64,000 nucleotides of DNA from Synergistaceae bacterium (GCA_017443945.1 JAFSXS010000068.1:1-64000); one strand, 5' to 3'. Shown: positions 1 to 8,504, counted from the first letter of the stretch. The notes: generated from the sequence alone by a model not told the origin. Program-made: numbers and translations.

Positions 1-630
1 AATTGACTCGTGCAAATTATTTAATTTCGTGCGTATAATTCTTTCTCGTGAAGTTGTGCCGTTCTCGATTACTGCGCATGACGTGTCAGGACTCAAATTT
101 TCTGACAATAATTTATCCTGCAATTCTTTAGAGTGAGAGACCCCCATCAGAAAAATTTTTGTCGTTCGCGTAAAGTCAGGCAGCAAATTATTTCTGTCAT
201 GAGCAGTGAAAATATTTAGTCCTGAGCAATAATCCCTATGAGTTACAGGAATCCCCACCCATTCAGGAACAGCAAGAGCAGAGCTTACACCGGGCACTAT
301 CTCGAAATTTATTCCTGCTTTGATTAACGAGTCGGCCTCCTCACCTCCGCGCCCAAATAAAAAGGGGTCTCCGCCTTTGAGTCTGACTGTAATTTTTCCT
401 GTTTTAGCGTGCTTGATGATTAATGACTCGATCTCACGCTGTGAAAGTTTATGACAACTTGAAGATTTGCCTGCGTCGATTAATTCTGCGTTTTCCGGTA
501 TCATAGCAAGAATAGAATCACTTACGAGTCTGTCATAAATTACTACTTCAGCGCGGTTAATAATTTCTCTTGCCCTGAGAGTCAATAAACCTGAATCTCC
601 CGGGCCAGCTCCGACTATGTAAACATTCAT
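1..630 (-). CDS. cobA: Uroporphyrinogen-III C-methyltransferase (CobA/SUMT), partial at window edge
   Basis: Methylates uroporphyrinogen III at C2 and C7 using S-adenosylmethionine to give precorrin-2, the branch towards sirohaem and cobalamin, in the cytoplasm. The N-terminal 210 residues are present and continue past base 1. They begin MNVYIVGAGPGDSGLLTLRA, the tetrapyrrole methylase glycine-rich SAM site, and carry VRLKGGDPFLFGRGGEE and a VPGVSSALAVPEWVGIPVTHR segment, all family hallmarks. The ATG at 628-630 overlaps the hemC stop (ATGA), so the two are translationally coupled. In anaerobes this gene is often fused to hemD (uroporphyrinogen-III synthase); whether that holds here lies outside the window. 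Identity is secure; full length is unknown. Confidence 0.93.
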   Translation of the reverse strand, partial: MNVYIVGAGPGDSGLLTLRAREIINRAEVVIYDRLVSDSILAMIPENAELIDAGKSSSCHKLSQREIESLIIKHAKTGKITVRLKGGDPFLFGRGGEEADSLIKAGINFEIVPGVSSALAVPEWVGIPVTHRDYCSGLNIFTAHDRNNLLPDFTRTTKIFLMGVSHSKELQDKLLSENLSPDTSCAVIENGTTSRERIIRTKLNNLHESI

Positions 631-1496
631 GATAAAATCTCCCTTGCTAAATTTTCGCCGATTATAGCTGCTTCACTTCTCAAGCCCGAAAGAGTCCCGC
701 TATGAAAAATTTTGTTGTTATCAATGTATAAGCCCCTGAGAGTCAAAATGTTATCATGAATTTCTGCATATGCTCCGGCGGGAACGTTACAACCTGCATT
801 GAGTGCGCGCGCAAAACTTCTTTCGGCGAGTGAGCAATCTTGAGAGTCTTTGTCATTGACGCATTCGAGATAATTATAATTTCGGCCTCTAACGCCTTGA
901 CAAGCTATAACGCCTTGACCGGGTGCGGGCATTATTTCATTTACGCTGAAAATTTTTGTGATTCTGTCAGTGAGATTCAATCTCTCAAGACCTGACGCAG
1001 CCAAGACAAGACCGGAAAAAATTTTTTCGTTGTCAAGTTTCTTGATTCGCGTATTAATATTGCCTCTGACCGGTATAATTTTAGAGTCAGGATATAATTT
1101 TTCGAGCTGTAAACGCCTTCTCAACGATGACGAAGCTAAAATTTTCGTGCATGAGTCCTCGTTCAAGATTAGAGCGTCTCTAGGGTCTCCGCGCTTTGAA
1201 TATGCGATTATAGGGAGATTCAAATTTTCCTGAACTGGTAAATCTTTCAGGCTGTGAACTGCAAAATCTATTTCATGATTCGATAGTGCCTGCTCGATTT
1301 CCTGTGTGAACAAGCCTTTAATGCCGGGTGCTGAACTCGTGAAAGCTGTCATATTTGTATCGCCCTGAGTCGTGATAGTTATGATCTTAACTTGCAAGTC
1401 CGGCCAAGATTGCGAAATTTTATCTGCGATTATTTTACTTTGTGCAAGAGCTAAAATACTTCCGCGCGTGCCGATTTTTATTTCTTGTAACGTGAT
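627..1496 (-). CDS. hemC: Porphobilinogen deaminase (hydroxymethylbilane synthase) HemC, probable ATC start
   Basis: Joins four porphobilinogen molecules into hydroxymethylbilane in the cytoplasm. The segments KIGTRGSILALAQS, HSLKDLP, SSLRRR, VRGNINTR and ALNAGCNVPAGAYA (the Cys that carries the dipyrromethane cofactor) identify it. The conserved N-terminus (KIGTRGS) lies upstream of the first ATG/GTG/TTG-type start, which is TTG at 1397. In this frame no ATG, GTG or TTG occurs between the upstream stop and the conserved region. An ATC at 1494-1496 sits 8 bases after a perfect AGGAGG, and I chose it, giving about 289 residues, close to the usual 300 or so. A sequencing error changing ATG to ATC is the alternative. 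It is followed by cobA with a 4-base overlap. Confidence 0.92.
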   Translation of the reverse strand: MTLQEIKIGTRGSILALAQSKIIADKISQSWPDLQVKIITITTQGDTNMTAFTSSAPGIKGLFTQEIEQALSNHEIDFAVHSLKDLPVQENLNLPIIAYSKRGDPRDALILNEDSCTKILASSSLRRRLQLEKLYPDSKIIPVRGNINTRIKKLDNEKIFSGLVLAASGLERLNLTDRITKIFSVNEIMPAPGQGVIACQGVRGRNYNYLECVNDKDSQDCSLAERSFARALNAGCNVPAGAYAEIHDNILTLRGLYIDNNKIFHSGTLSGLRSEAAIIGENLAREILS

Positions 1497-2044
1497 AGCT
1501 TCGACCTCCTGAAAAATTTAAACACGGCAATATTTTATAATAACCATATCTTAAAATTTGCAGGGATTCAATTTTATAATTACACAAAATTTTGATGACT
1601 ATATTCACAGTATCTAATGACCATAGCAGGCTAAATGCTGAAAAAAGCTCTCTCCTTTCAGTATCTGATTTGTGTTGAATGCGCGTGAAAATTTTTGTTC
1701 TATAATAAACGCTTTCGGAAAGTAAATTTTTATGCATGACATTGTAAATTATATAACCCACATATCAAAGAAAATGTAATTATAAAATTTTGATGTGAGT
1801 TTCTATAAGCGGGAGACTATATGATTTATATACTTTCTGATTATCAGTGAGTGGAACTTTTTTCCTGCGTTTCATTGGATAAATTTTTTCGTAATGCTTG
1901 CCCATTTAAAATATTTCCTTGTGAGGTCGTATTTTATTAGCCATTTCTGTTACAACTTTACTTTATCACAACAGGTGGCGGGCAGGCAGAACGAATTATA
2001 TAAGCGCGATAAATTAACTGGATATAACAAATTAAGTGCGTTGA
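1497..2044. other. 548-base AT-rich intergenic region
   Basis: No convincing gene. Short open frames on both strands have low-complexity AT-driven composition and no recognisable motif. On the minus strand a TATAAT-like hexamer (plus-strand 1748-1753) could serve hemC, but its -35 is poor. A hairpin-like CTGAAA...TTTCAG element lies near 1637-1660. The part at 1973-2021 resembles a second site at 33961-34010 (listed separately). Because the kinase gene ends at 2045 and hemC starts at 1496 on the same strand, this region must hold either a terminator or a read-through leader; I see no clear terminator. Confidence 0.5.
1973..2021. repeat. Copy A of a short dispersed repeat
   Basis: About 48 bases starting GGTGGCGGGCAGGCAGAACG align with 33961-34010 with one single-base gap and roughly ten mismatches. 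Shared blocks are GGCAG, ACGA, GCGCGAT and AATTAA. Both copies are in non-coding DNA between genes and in the same orientation relative to the plus strand. The composition (G-rich then AT-rich) stands out against the surroundings. No function is recognised. Confidence 0.5.
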
Positions 2045-3964
2045 CTACATGGCTGAAAATATTATTATTTCGACTAATATTGCACTGATAATTAACATGA
2101 GAAATTTATTTTTACGCTTCACATTGAACGTGTGTAAAAAATGTCCGGGAATAAATCTCGTTATAGCAATTATTAATAGCAAAGTAAATGACAAAAATTG
2201 AATTATAGTCCCTGCAAAATATCCGTATAACTGCCACGAAAAACGCTCTTGAGAAATTCCGGGAAAATTAGCACTAATAACATAATATAAAATCTCACTA
2301 TATTTTGTATATCCGGCTACGTAAATTATCATCGCTATAATGTTAAAAAATTGCAGAGAAATTAATAATGCAAGTCCAATGTCAGTTTTTAGCGAAAAAT
2401 TATTTGACTCACCCAATAACATCGACACAGGCAAAATCAATAACATCAAAAAAGGTATCGCAGCAGCCCCAGAAACATATGTGTAATGAGTCATTCTGCT
2501 TGTATTAAGAAATAATAAAGCTATAATTACCGCACCAACCAGCATGGAAATAGAATATATAATTTGAAATTTTTTCTCGCGCGAAGAAGTAATAGCCATC
2601 AATGACAAAATAAATATCAATGCTGAATAATCAAATAACTGGAAATCTATTAACATGCTGAATAATAAATAACAACCAAAATATATAATCGATAAATAAT
2701 TTGCGGCCTTATTCTCAAATTTCAAGATAGATTGAGCTCCACATAAAACGTAAATGGGCAAAAATGCAAAAATATCGCAAGTTTTACTGCTAAAAAATGT
2801 CAATCCAGCCATCAATAACCATAATATAGAGCTAGAGAGAGTTAATTTTTTCATGATTCTGTCAGGAATTTTTATTTGAGATTCAACTGTTTCGGCCGGC
2901 TGCTCTTCTGATATATTCTTTCTTGAGAAAATAATTTGTGTTCGATCATTTGTGTATTCATGAAAATTAGTATTCTCAACATATGAATTATCTGTATTAT
3001 CTGCATTATCTTCATTTGAATCATAAACGGGCATAAGCGAATCAGAGTCATAATTTTGCAGAGCTTCCAGAGATGATTTCATGTCTGAGGCATTCTTAAA
3101 GCGTTCATTTTTGTTATATGCACATGCTTTGAGAACTATATAATTTAACTCTTCATTAATTCCCTTTATGGCCGGCAACTGTTCGCCAAGCATACGTCTT
3201 TGTAGTGACTCTTGTCTATCATGCGGAGTTATTGGATTTGGAAATTCAGGCAAGAAAGGAGCGCGATTTTTATTCAAGAAACGATACATTATTATACCAA
3301 GCGAATAAATATCTACTGAAGCGCCATATTCTTCACCCTTAAAGACTTCAGGAGCCATATATTGATATGTACCTTTTTTCGAGAGTCCTGACATTGTGCG
3401 CTCGATTTGTCTTGCTATTCCAAAATCGCCCAATTTATATTCACCGTATTGAGAAACAAAAATATTATCAGGTTTTATATCTCTGTGTATAGTATTATGC
3501 TTTGCGCAGAGTTCCAATGCTTTGCAGATGTGAATCCCTAATTTAATAACTTCAGCTTGAGTCAGGGGTTTCTTTGCGATATAACTTGAAAGAGTTTCGA
3601 GCAGCTCCATACGAATAATTATATCCCAGCCGATTTTATCTTTGCGCTCGATTACTTTGTGATCCTCAAGAGAGACGATATTACTATTACCGCGAAAAGC
3701 ACTCATTAAATCAACTTCTTGAATAATATCCGTAACAAATGCTTGAAAATAGCTCCGTGCAGACTCATCATTAAGTCCCTCGCTTTTTGCCTGAATAATA
3801 TCAGAATCATTTTGAGGAATAGAGATAATTTTTACTGCTGCTTCGTAAGTTCTGCCAAATTCCTGTTTATGAACTTTGTAGACTTTTCCGTACGAGCCTT
3901 CACCGAGCTTTTCATCTACGTACCATGATCCCCAAAGAGGTTCATATTCTTTTATGTCAGCCAT
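2045..3964 (-). CDS. Membrane-anchored Hanks-type Ser/Thr protein kinase
   Basis: Probably phosphorylates Ser/Thr residues on partner proteins at the inner membrane. The kinase domain (about residues 14-300) is complete: glycine loop G21-E-G-S-Y-G26, catalytic Lys45, alpha-C Glu83, HRDIKPDN with Asp162, DFG at 180-182, and an APE-like MAPEV segment. A roughly 60-residue acidic linker follows, then about nine hydrophobic segments to residue 639. There are no PASTA repeats, so this is not the usual wall-sensing kinase. AAGGAG lies 10 bases before the ATG, and the start overlaps the phosphatase stop (TAATG). It is the last gene of the type VII-like run, next to its likely antagonist phosphatase and downstream of an FHA-bearing ATPase. 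The substrate is unknown. Confidence 0.93.
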   Translation of the reverse strand: MADIKEYEPLWGSWYVDEKLGEGSYGKVYKVHKQEFGRTYEAAVKIISIPQNDSDIIQAKSEGLNDESARSYFQAFVTDIIQEVDLMSAFRGNSNIVSLEDHKVIERKDKIGWDIIIRMELLETLSSYIAKKPLTQAEVIKLGIHICKALELCAKHNTIHRDIKPDNIFVSQYGEYKLGDFGIARQIERTMSGLSKKGTYQYMAPEVFKGEEYGASVDIYSLGIIMYRFLNKNRAPFLPEFPNPITPHDRQESLQRRMLGEQLPAIKGINEELNYIVLKACAYNKNERFKNASDMKSSLEALQNYDSDSLMPVYDSNEDNADNTDNSYVENTNFHEYTNDRTQIIFSRKNISEEQPAETVESQIKIPDRIMKKLTLSSSILWLLMAGLTFFSSKTCDIFAFLPIYVLCGAQSILKFENKAANYLSIIYFGCYLLFSMLIDFQLFDYSALIFILSLMAITSSREKKFQIIYSISMLVGAVIIALLFLNTSRMTHYTYVSGAAAIPFLMLLILPVSMLLGESNNFSLKTDIGLALLISLQFFNIIAMIIYVAGYTKYSEILYYVISANFPGISQERFSWQLYGYFAGTIIQFLSFTLLLIIAITRFIPGHFLHTFNVKRKNKFLMLIISAILVEIIIFSAM

Positions 3965-4770
3965 TAATTTATTTCTCCTTTATTCTGAATATCTATTATT
4001 ATGCAAGTTATGTTATCTCGTCCGCCGTTATGAAGTGCTGCATTAATAAGAACATTAGCAGTTGTTCGAGTATCTTTATTTGCAAATATTATGTCTCGTA
4101 TTTGTGAATCTGAAAGCATGTCAGTTAATCCATCCGAGCACAACAGCAAACGCAAATTATCATTTACAACAAACGGGGGGACTACATAAGGCGTTAAAAT
4201 CATTTCATGCTCAAAAATTCCAAGACAGCGGGTTAATACATGCTTGCTTTTGTCGTGTCTCGCTTGTTCTTGTGTAAGCAGTCCCATTTTAATTTTCTGA
4301 TCTGCTATAGTATGATCCTCTGAAATACGAGATAAAATATTGTTCTGCGCTTTATATATTCTTGAATCGCCGATGTTATATGCTCTGATAAAATCACCTG
4401 CAATAACAACAAGAGCTAACGTAGTCCCCATCCGAAAAGAGTTTTCGCGCATAACATTGCAAATTTTTTTATTTGCAGCAGATATGTATAATTGCACAGT
4501 TTCATCAACATTTTTAGATGATAAAGCAGCGAGTTTGATATTTTCGGCGTATTCATCAAGAACATTTACAGCCGTTAATGAAGCTAATTCGCCGTTAGAT
4601 TCTCCTCCCATACCATCACAAACAGCAAAGATACAGGGAGTTCGGGCAAATCCATTCAGAGAATAATTTTCTTGTGAGATTAACATTTCTCCGTTGCAAT
4701 AAAAATTATCCTCGTTATTTTTGCGAACTAAGCCTATTGTTGATTTGCATGAAAAATTTATTGTAATCAT
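3964..4770 (-). CDS. PP2C-family Ser/Thr protein phosphatase
   Basis: Metal-dependent phosphatase, cytoplasmic, expected to reverse the neighbouring kinase. All PP2C motifs are visible: KNNEDNFYC near the N-terminus, FAVCDGMGGE, YNIGDSRIY, LLLCSDGLTDML and GGRDNIT near the C-terminus, so the metal-binding Asp residues are present. Length (268 residues) fits bacterial Stp/PrpC-type enzymes. An upstream in-frame start at 4788 is possible, but the ATG at 4770 gives the conserved N-terminus directly and an ATGA overlap with the preceding gene, so I chose it. The stop overlaps the kinase start. The pair may set the phosphorylation state of the secretion ATPase or its substrates; that is inference. 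Confidence 0.93.
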   Translation of the reverse strand: MITINFSCKSTIGLVRKNNEDNFYCNGEMLISQENYSLNGFARTPCIFAVCDGMGGESNGELASLTAVNVLDEYAENIKLAALSSKNVDETVQLYISAANKKICNVMRENSFRMGTTLALVVIAGDFIRAYNIGDSRIYKAQNNILSRISEDHTIADQKIKMGLLTQEQARHDKSKHVLTRCLGIFEHEMILTPYVVPPFVVNDNLRLLLCSDGLTDMLSDSQIRDIIFANKDTRTTANVLINAALHNGGRDNITCIIIDIQNKGEIN

Positions 4771-5813
4771 AACCCTAATAAGCTGCATAATACATTAGCA
4801 ATATCATAACCCGCTGTTGCGCCGTCTTTAGCACCGCTCAAAGCACCCTGCACGCCCTGCAATATAGTTTGATCGAGACCCAAAGGAGCCGCTGCTTCAG
4901 TAACTAGTCCGACAACATTATTCATATTTGCTTTAAATGCTTCTGGATCTTGTGCGGTTAAATTTTGTGCTCCAATAATCGAAAAATTTGCAGAATCAAC
5001 AGCATTAATAATATCACTTATATTATCTGCATTCTGAAGTACAAATTTATCACCTTTTATAAATAAATCAGCAGCACTGGAAATATTTGTATCACCTACT
5101 GCTACTGACAATAATTTACTCGGATCAGTATTAGCTAATTTTGCTGCTCCGCCCAAAGTTACGGCATTCAATAATAGCGATGCGGAATTCTTCGTTATTT
5201 TCAATAGATTTTGCGCAACATCATAAGGGGGTCTAACTATTGAATAACTTGCTTGAAATATATTGACCATAGGAGTTATTACCGCGTCTTTTACATCAGT
5301 CAAGAATCCTTCAGCGGCTTTATTTATGCCATTAGATATAGCTCCTACTGCTAGACCCATTACACTCCCTAAACCTAGAATTGTATTTTTTACTGTACCC
5401 TTTATGATTTTCACGAAAAAATTATCTTCCTGTTTGGGAACTTCTGTAACGGGTAAATTTATTTTTTCGCCTGTTTCACGATTTGAAGCGCTAAACCCAT
5501 ATCTATCCCGTAAATTTTCCGATAACTTTTGTGCTTGTCTGTCAGAACGAGTTTCGAGCGTTTGAAATTGTCGCTGTCCCCTACTGAGGGTGTGTGCAGT
5601 GGCTGACAGTCCGCGATCGAGATTGCTTAATTTTGATGATATATTATTAATATTCTCGGTTATATCTCTTACTTCAGGACATCGCCAGCCATTATGAGAA
5701 CTTGCTTTCTTTAACGAGCTTTTTGCTTCATCAATGAGAGTATTAGCTTTATTTATATTTCTTACGAGCTCGTCAATGTAGGCGGGATCAAATATTATTA
5801 AATTTGCCGACAT
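4767..5813 (-). CDS. Type VII-like substrate with WXG-like head and glycine-rich hydrophobic body, function unknown
   Basis: Not recognised by family. The first 115 residues share a clear pattern with the next gene upstream (5841-6947): MSANLIIF start, helical stretch, W43-R-C45 at the position where WXG100 proteins have W-x-G, then a second helical region ending YGFSASNR. This looks like a shared secretion head. Residues 130-200 are hydrophobic and Gly/Ala-rich, and the C-terminal half is mostly helical with no catalytic motif. It could be a pore-forming effector, an immunity or scaffold protein, or a structural part. AGGAG lies 8 bases before the chosen ATG at 5813; an upstream start at 5834 would bypass this site. 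It overlaps the phosphatase gene by 4 bases. Confidence 0.75.
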   Translation of the reverse strand: MSANLIIFDPAYIDELVRNINKANTLIDEAKSSLKKASSHNGWRCPEVRDITENINNISSKLSNLDRGLSATAHTLSRGQRQFQTLETRSDRQAQKLSENLRDRYGFSASNRETGEKINLPVTEVPKQEDNFFVKIIKGTVKNTILGLGSVMGLAVGAISNGINKAAEGFLTDVKDAVITPMVNIFQASYSIVRPPYDVAQNLLKITKNSASLLLNAVTLGGAAKLANTDPSKLLSVAVGDTNISSAADLFIKGDKFVLQNADNISDIINAVDSANFSIIGAQNLTAQDPEAFKANMNNVVGLVTEAAAPLGLDQTILQGVQGALSGAKDGATAGYDIANVLCSLLGL

Positions 5814-5840
5814 ATTAAAATCTCCTAAAAGCACACAATT

Positions 5841-6947
5841 TTATACAGTATGCATTTCATTGTAAAAATTCTCGCCTTGACCTGCTCTATATGCACATAC
5901 GCTCTCTGATTGATTTGCGGGTCTCTCAAATTCTTTAAGGACAACATCGCTTGCTTCTCTGATTGAAGACGCATTTTTCAACGCGTTCAACACGCCTGTA
6001 TATCTCTCTGATAACTCTTTCCAGAGAAATTCCATTTGAGTTTGGAGATCGCCTACAGATGTACCTTTTTCTCTTGCAAAATCAAGAAGTGCTTGTTTAC
6101 GTGAATAATAAGTCCATTGAGCAATCCCGTAACCTGCGGAATCGTTTACAAAATTATTGTATGAACCGCTGTCAACTGCTTGCGTATAAGAATTATCGTT
6201 CATTCCAAGCGAACTTTCATAAGAATTTTGGAGATTATTAGCATTAAGTCCGCTTTCTGCTTGAAGATTACCCATTAATGCAGCTACGCCATATTCATTG
6301 CCGATTTTATCCTTAAAAAAGTTCCATATAGTTTGCTGTGTTGTCTCGTTACTTTGCGGTACAGTGTCTGTCGTCGGCTCTGTTTTAGGTGCGGGCGCAG
6401 GTGTCGGGCTGTTATCAGGTTTAGGGGCAGGAGTCGGCGTAACATTATTATTAGAATTGGGCTGATTATTCCTATTCTTGAAATTCTCCCAAAATTGTCT
6501 AATTCTTTCCATTAGTTCCCTAAACCATTGAATCAACGCTGCAACAGTTATTTTACCGACTATGATTGCAGGAATTATTGTTACAGGCAGCAAAGAATTA
6601 TTATTTGTATTTCTGTTCGACGCGTTAACCCCATAATTATTTTGCAGATTACTTGACAGTGTATTGGCTTGATTTTCCGAACGTTTTTCAAGCTCTGTAA
6701 CACTTACAAAACCTCTGCCCAATGCGTTGCCGGTTCTTATTATTCCCATATCGAGCCGATTAAGCCTGTTTGAAATAGTATTTAGGCTGTTATCGATTTC
6801 TGCTCTCTCGTTGCACTGCCAATTTCTGTGCTGACTGGCTTTCTTGAGAATTTCTATAGCCTCTTCTGTGAGATTCTTAGCTTTGTCGATATTGCGCATT
6901 TGGTCGGCCATGTATTGACCCTCAAATATAATTAAATTCGCGGACAT
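5841..6947 (-). CDS. WXG-like head fused to phage-tail-lysozyme-type peptidoglycan hydrolase
   Basis: Predicted cell-wall hydrolase exported by the neighbouring secretion locus. Residues 1-115 match the head of the 4767-5813 protein, with W43-Q-C45 in the WXG position. Residues 119-155 contain hydrophobic and aromatic helices, 160-200 form a Pro/Thr/Ala linker, and 205-368 resemble the phage tail lysozyme family: NLQAESGLN with probable catalytic Glu231, then SAGYGIAQWT and a downstream Arg. There is no N-terminal signal peptide, so export would rely on the head domain. GGAG lies 8 bases before the ATG. Its target would be glycan strands. Family membership is by motif; the assignment of the head to type VII export is inference. 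Confidence 0.85.
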   Translation of the reverse strand: MSANLIIFEGQYMADQMRNIDKAKNLTEEAIEILKKASQHRNWQCNERAEIDNSLNTISNRLNRLDMGIIRTGNALGRGFVSVTELEKRSENQANTLSSNLQNNYGVNASNRNTNNNSLLPVTIIPAIIVGKITVAALIQWFRELMERIRQFWENFKNRNNQPNSNNNVTPTPAPKPDNSPTPAPAPKTEPTTDTVPQSNETTQQTIWNFFKDKIGNEYGVAALMGNLQAESGLNANNLQNSYESSLGMNDNSYTQAVDSGSYNNFVNDSAGYGIAQWTYYSRKQALLDFAREKGTSVGDLQTQMEFLWKELSERYTGVLNALKNASSIREASDVVLKEFERPANQSESVCAYRAGQGENFYNEMHTV

Positions 6948-6959
6948 CTTTTACTCTCC

Positions 6960-7826
6960 TTAAACAATGCCTTCAGCGTATTGAAACCCGCCTTTAAACT
7001 TTTTGAAATCTTCAAATGACATGCTTTGAAGTGCTCCATCCGGATGACTGCCCATATTTGAATCAGAGAACCATACAACATTGTTAGCTGCGTCATAATG
7101 TTCAACATACACGCTATGGCCGTCAAAACGTACAACACAATTACCATTTTTTATATATTCAGGATCATAAACGTGTTTACCAAAAAACGGATATTGATCG
7201 CCGCCGTTAATTTCTAAATATCTTGCTCTTGCATAATAAACGCAATTAACGCGATTTTCTTTAGCCCAACCATTATATAATTCTCTCGTGTTTACGTTTA
7301 CAGAAGCATTTGAGCGGTTATAAGCTCCTGAAGACATATCCGGAGTATTATGCGAGAACGGCAAATTTTCAGTGTTCCAGCCCCATTTATCATTATCTGC
7401 CTGTGTTGCAACAGTACCGGAAGGCGGAGTATAACTCGAAGGATTTGCGTTATTGTTATTATTTGTGCCTGTTGTACCTGTAGTGCCTGAACTTGAAGCA
7501 CCGTTTGAGCTTGAAGAACTTGCGCCGGGATTCCCTAATGATGCAGCAAAGCGCGCTAACTCGTCTTCTTTCCATTCGTAATTATGCGCACTGTCTTCGA
7601 GAAAAGTTTTATAGTTCGTTAATATGCCGTTCATGGTCTTATATTCTTTATCCATGCCCAACATGTGTTGAGTCATTAACGACGGAATTTTTCCGCTGAA
7701 ATTTCTTCCCATATTCCTGAAGAGGTCAGTAACCATGTTTTGTTTCTCAAGAATATTTGTTGTATCTTGTCCGATTTTATTTGCCCTGTTGAGCATTTCG
7801 TCTGTAACAATCTGCATTTTTGGCAT
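6960..7826 (-). CDS. WXG100-like head fused to CHAP-type amidase/endopeptidase
   Basis: Predicted peptidoglycan amidase or endopeptidase. Residues 1-95 form a helical head with F43-S-G45 where WXG proteins have W-x-G. A Ser/Gly/Asn/Thr-rich linker spans about 98-140. Residues 150-288 look like a CHAP/NlpC-P60-type fold with Cys195 (NCVYYARARY) and His237 (GHSVYVEHYD) as the catalytic pair, and WFSDSN supplying a likely third residue. There is no signal peptide. A strong GGAGG site lies 9 bases before the ATG. Together with the lysozyme-type neighbour it would cut both the glycan and the peptide parts of the wall. No obvious immunity gene sits next to it. Confidence 0.87.
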   Translation of the reverse strand: MPKMQIVTDEMLNRANKIGQDTTNILEKQNMVTDLFRNMGRNFSGKIPSLMTQHMLGMDKEYKTMNGILTNYKTFLEDSAHNYEWKEDELARFAASLGNPGASSSSSNGASSSGTTGTTGTNNNNNANPSSYTPPSGTVATQADNDKWGWNTENLPFSHNTPDMSSGAYNRSNASVNVNTRELYNGWAKENRVNCVYYARARYLEINGGDQYPFFGKHVYDPEYIKNGNCVVRFDGHSVYVEHYDAANNVVWFSDSNMGSHPDGALQSMSFEDFKKFKGGFQYAEGIV

Positions 7827-7847
7827 GAGAAAATACCTCCTTCATAA

Positions 7848-8147
7848 TTACCAGCTGACATTATTTAGATCGCGTGCTGTCTGTGAATCAATTGCAACAC
7901 AGTCATCTACATATTTTTTCATAGCGTCCAGAGACTCTTTTACGCCCTGATTGAAAGTCTCGATCCTTTTTTGCGTTGAATTAAATTGTTCGGCGTACAT
8001 TTTTTGATCTTCTGCTTCCCATACTCCAGTCATGGAATTTATTGTGTTATTTATGTCGCTAAGAGAAGCGTTTTGTTCGTCAATGTACCTATTTGCGCTG
8101 TTAATGCTGTCTTGGATAGCCTGCACATTTATTATTGTAGCTGCCAT
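7848..8147 (-). CDS. WXG100-family protein with W-E-A in place of W-x-G
   Basis: Small helical-hairpin protein of 99 residues, the classic size of an ESAT-6/CFP-10 family member. W43-E-A45 occupies the turn position where the family normally has W-x-G. Two amphipathic helices flank it, rich in Asn, Gln and charged residues. Likely a secreted substrate or partner of the EssC-type ATPase encoded downstream in coordinates (9974-14542). A GGAGG-containing site precedes the ATG. It sits directly before the CHAP fusion gene and could act as its pairing partner, as WXG proteins form dimers; that pairing is inference. Confidence 0.85.
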   Translation of the reverse strand: MAATIINVQAIQDSINSANRYIDEQNASLSDINNTINSMTGVWEAEDQKMYAEQFNSTQKRIETFNQGVKESLDAMKKYVDDCVAIDSQTARDLNNVSW

Positions 8148-8165
8148 TATAAAACCTCCTGTTAT

Positions 8166-8504
8166 TTAGCCATTTCTGCCGCCTGAAGAATGACCGCGAT
8201 TAGCTATTTTTTGGGCGTACTCCCTGTCTATGCGCTGATATTTATTTACAACAGCACGAATATATTTCGCTGTCAAAGTGCACCGCTCTTCCCAAGTATT
8301 GAAATCTTTAGAAAGTTTAGAGTAAACCTCCTCAAGCGCTGTCAAAGTATCACCATGCATACGATTTGAATCAAGTTTTGCACGGTCTAAAAAACTGCGG
8401 GCCTCCTCAAGTTTTGCTCTTGCCAGCTCTATTTTCTTTGCGTCTGCTTCTGCTTCTGCCTCGTCGATAACAATTCTGCCGTTAGAATCTCTCAATTTAG
8501 CCAT
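8166..8504 (-). CDS. Small charged helical protein of the type VII-like locus
   Basis: Not assigned to a named family. The 112 residues are strongly helical and charged, with an alanine/glutamate-rich first helix (residues 14-45), M49-H-G51 at roughly the place of the WXG turn, and a second helix to about 102, ending in a Gly/Ser/Arg-rich tail. This layout suggests a divergent WXG100-type protein or a chaperone for one. AGGAGG lies 9 bases before the ATG, and the gene overlaps the end of the upstream gene by 8 bases, so it belongs to the same transcript. It lacks a tryptophan at the turn; the single Trp lies at about residue 71. Confidence 0.72.
   Translation of the reverse strand: MAKLRDSNGRIVIDEAEAEADAKKIELARAKLEEARSFLDRAKLDSNRMHGDTLTALEEVYSKLSKDFNTWEERCTLTAKYIRAVVNKYQRIDREYAQKIANRGHSSGGRNG

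Noticed and set aside
1435-1761. Minus-strand open frame upstream of and overlapping hemC
   Set aside because: Overlaps the hemC start in another frame, has no ribosome site or motif, and shows AT-driven composition.
1894-2088. Small plus-strand open frame
   Set aside because: Overlaps the kinase gene end and repeat copy A; no coding signs.
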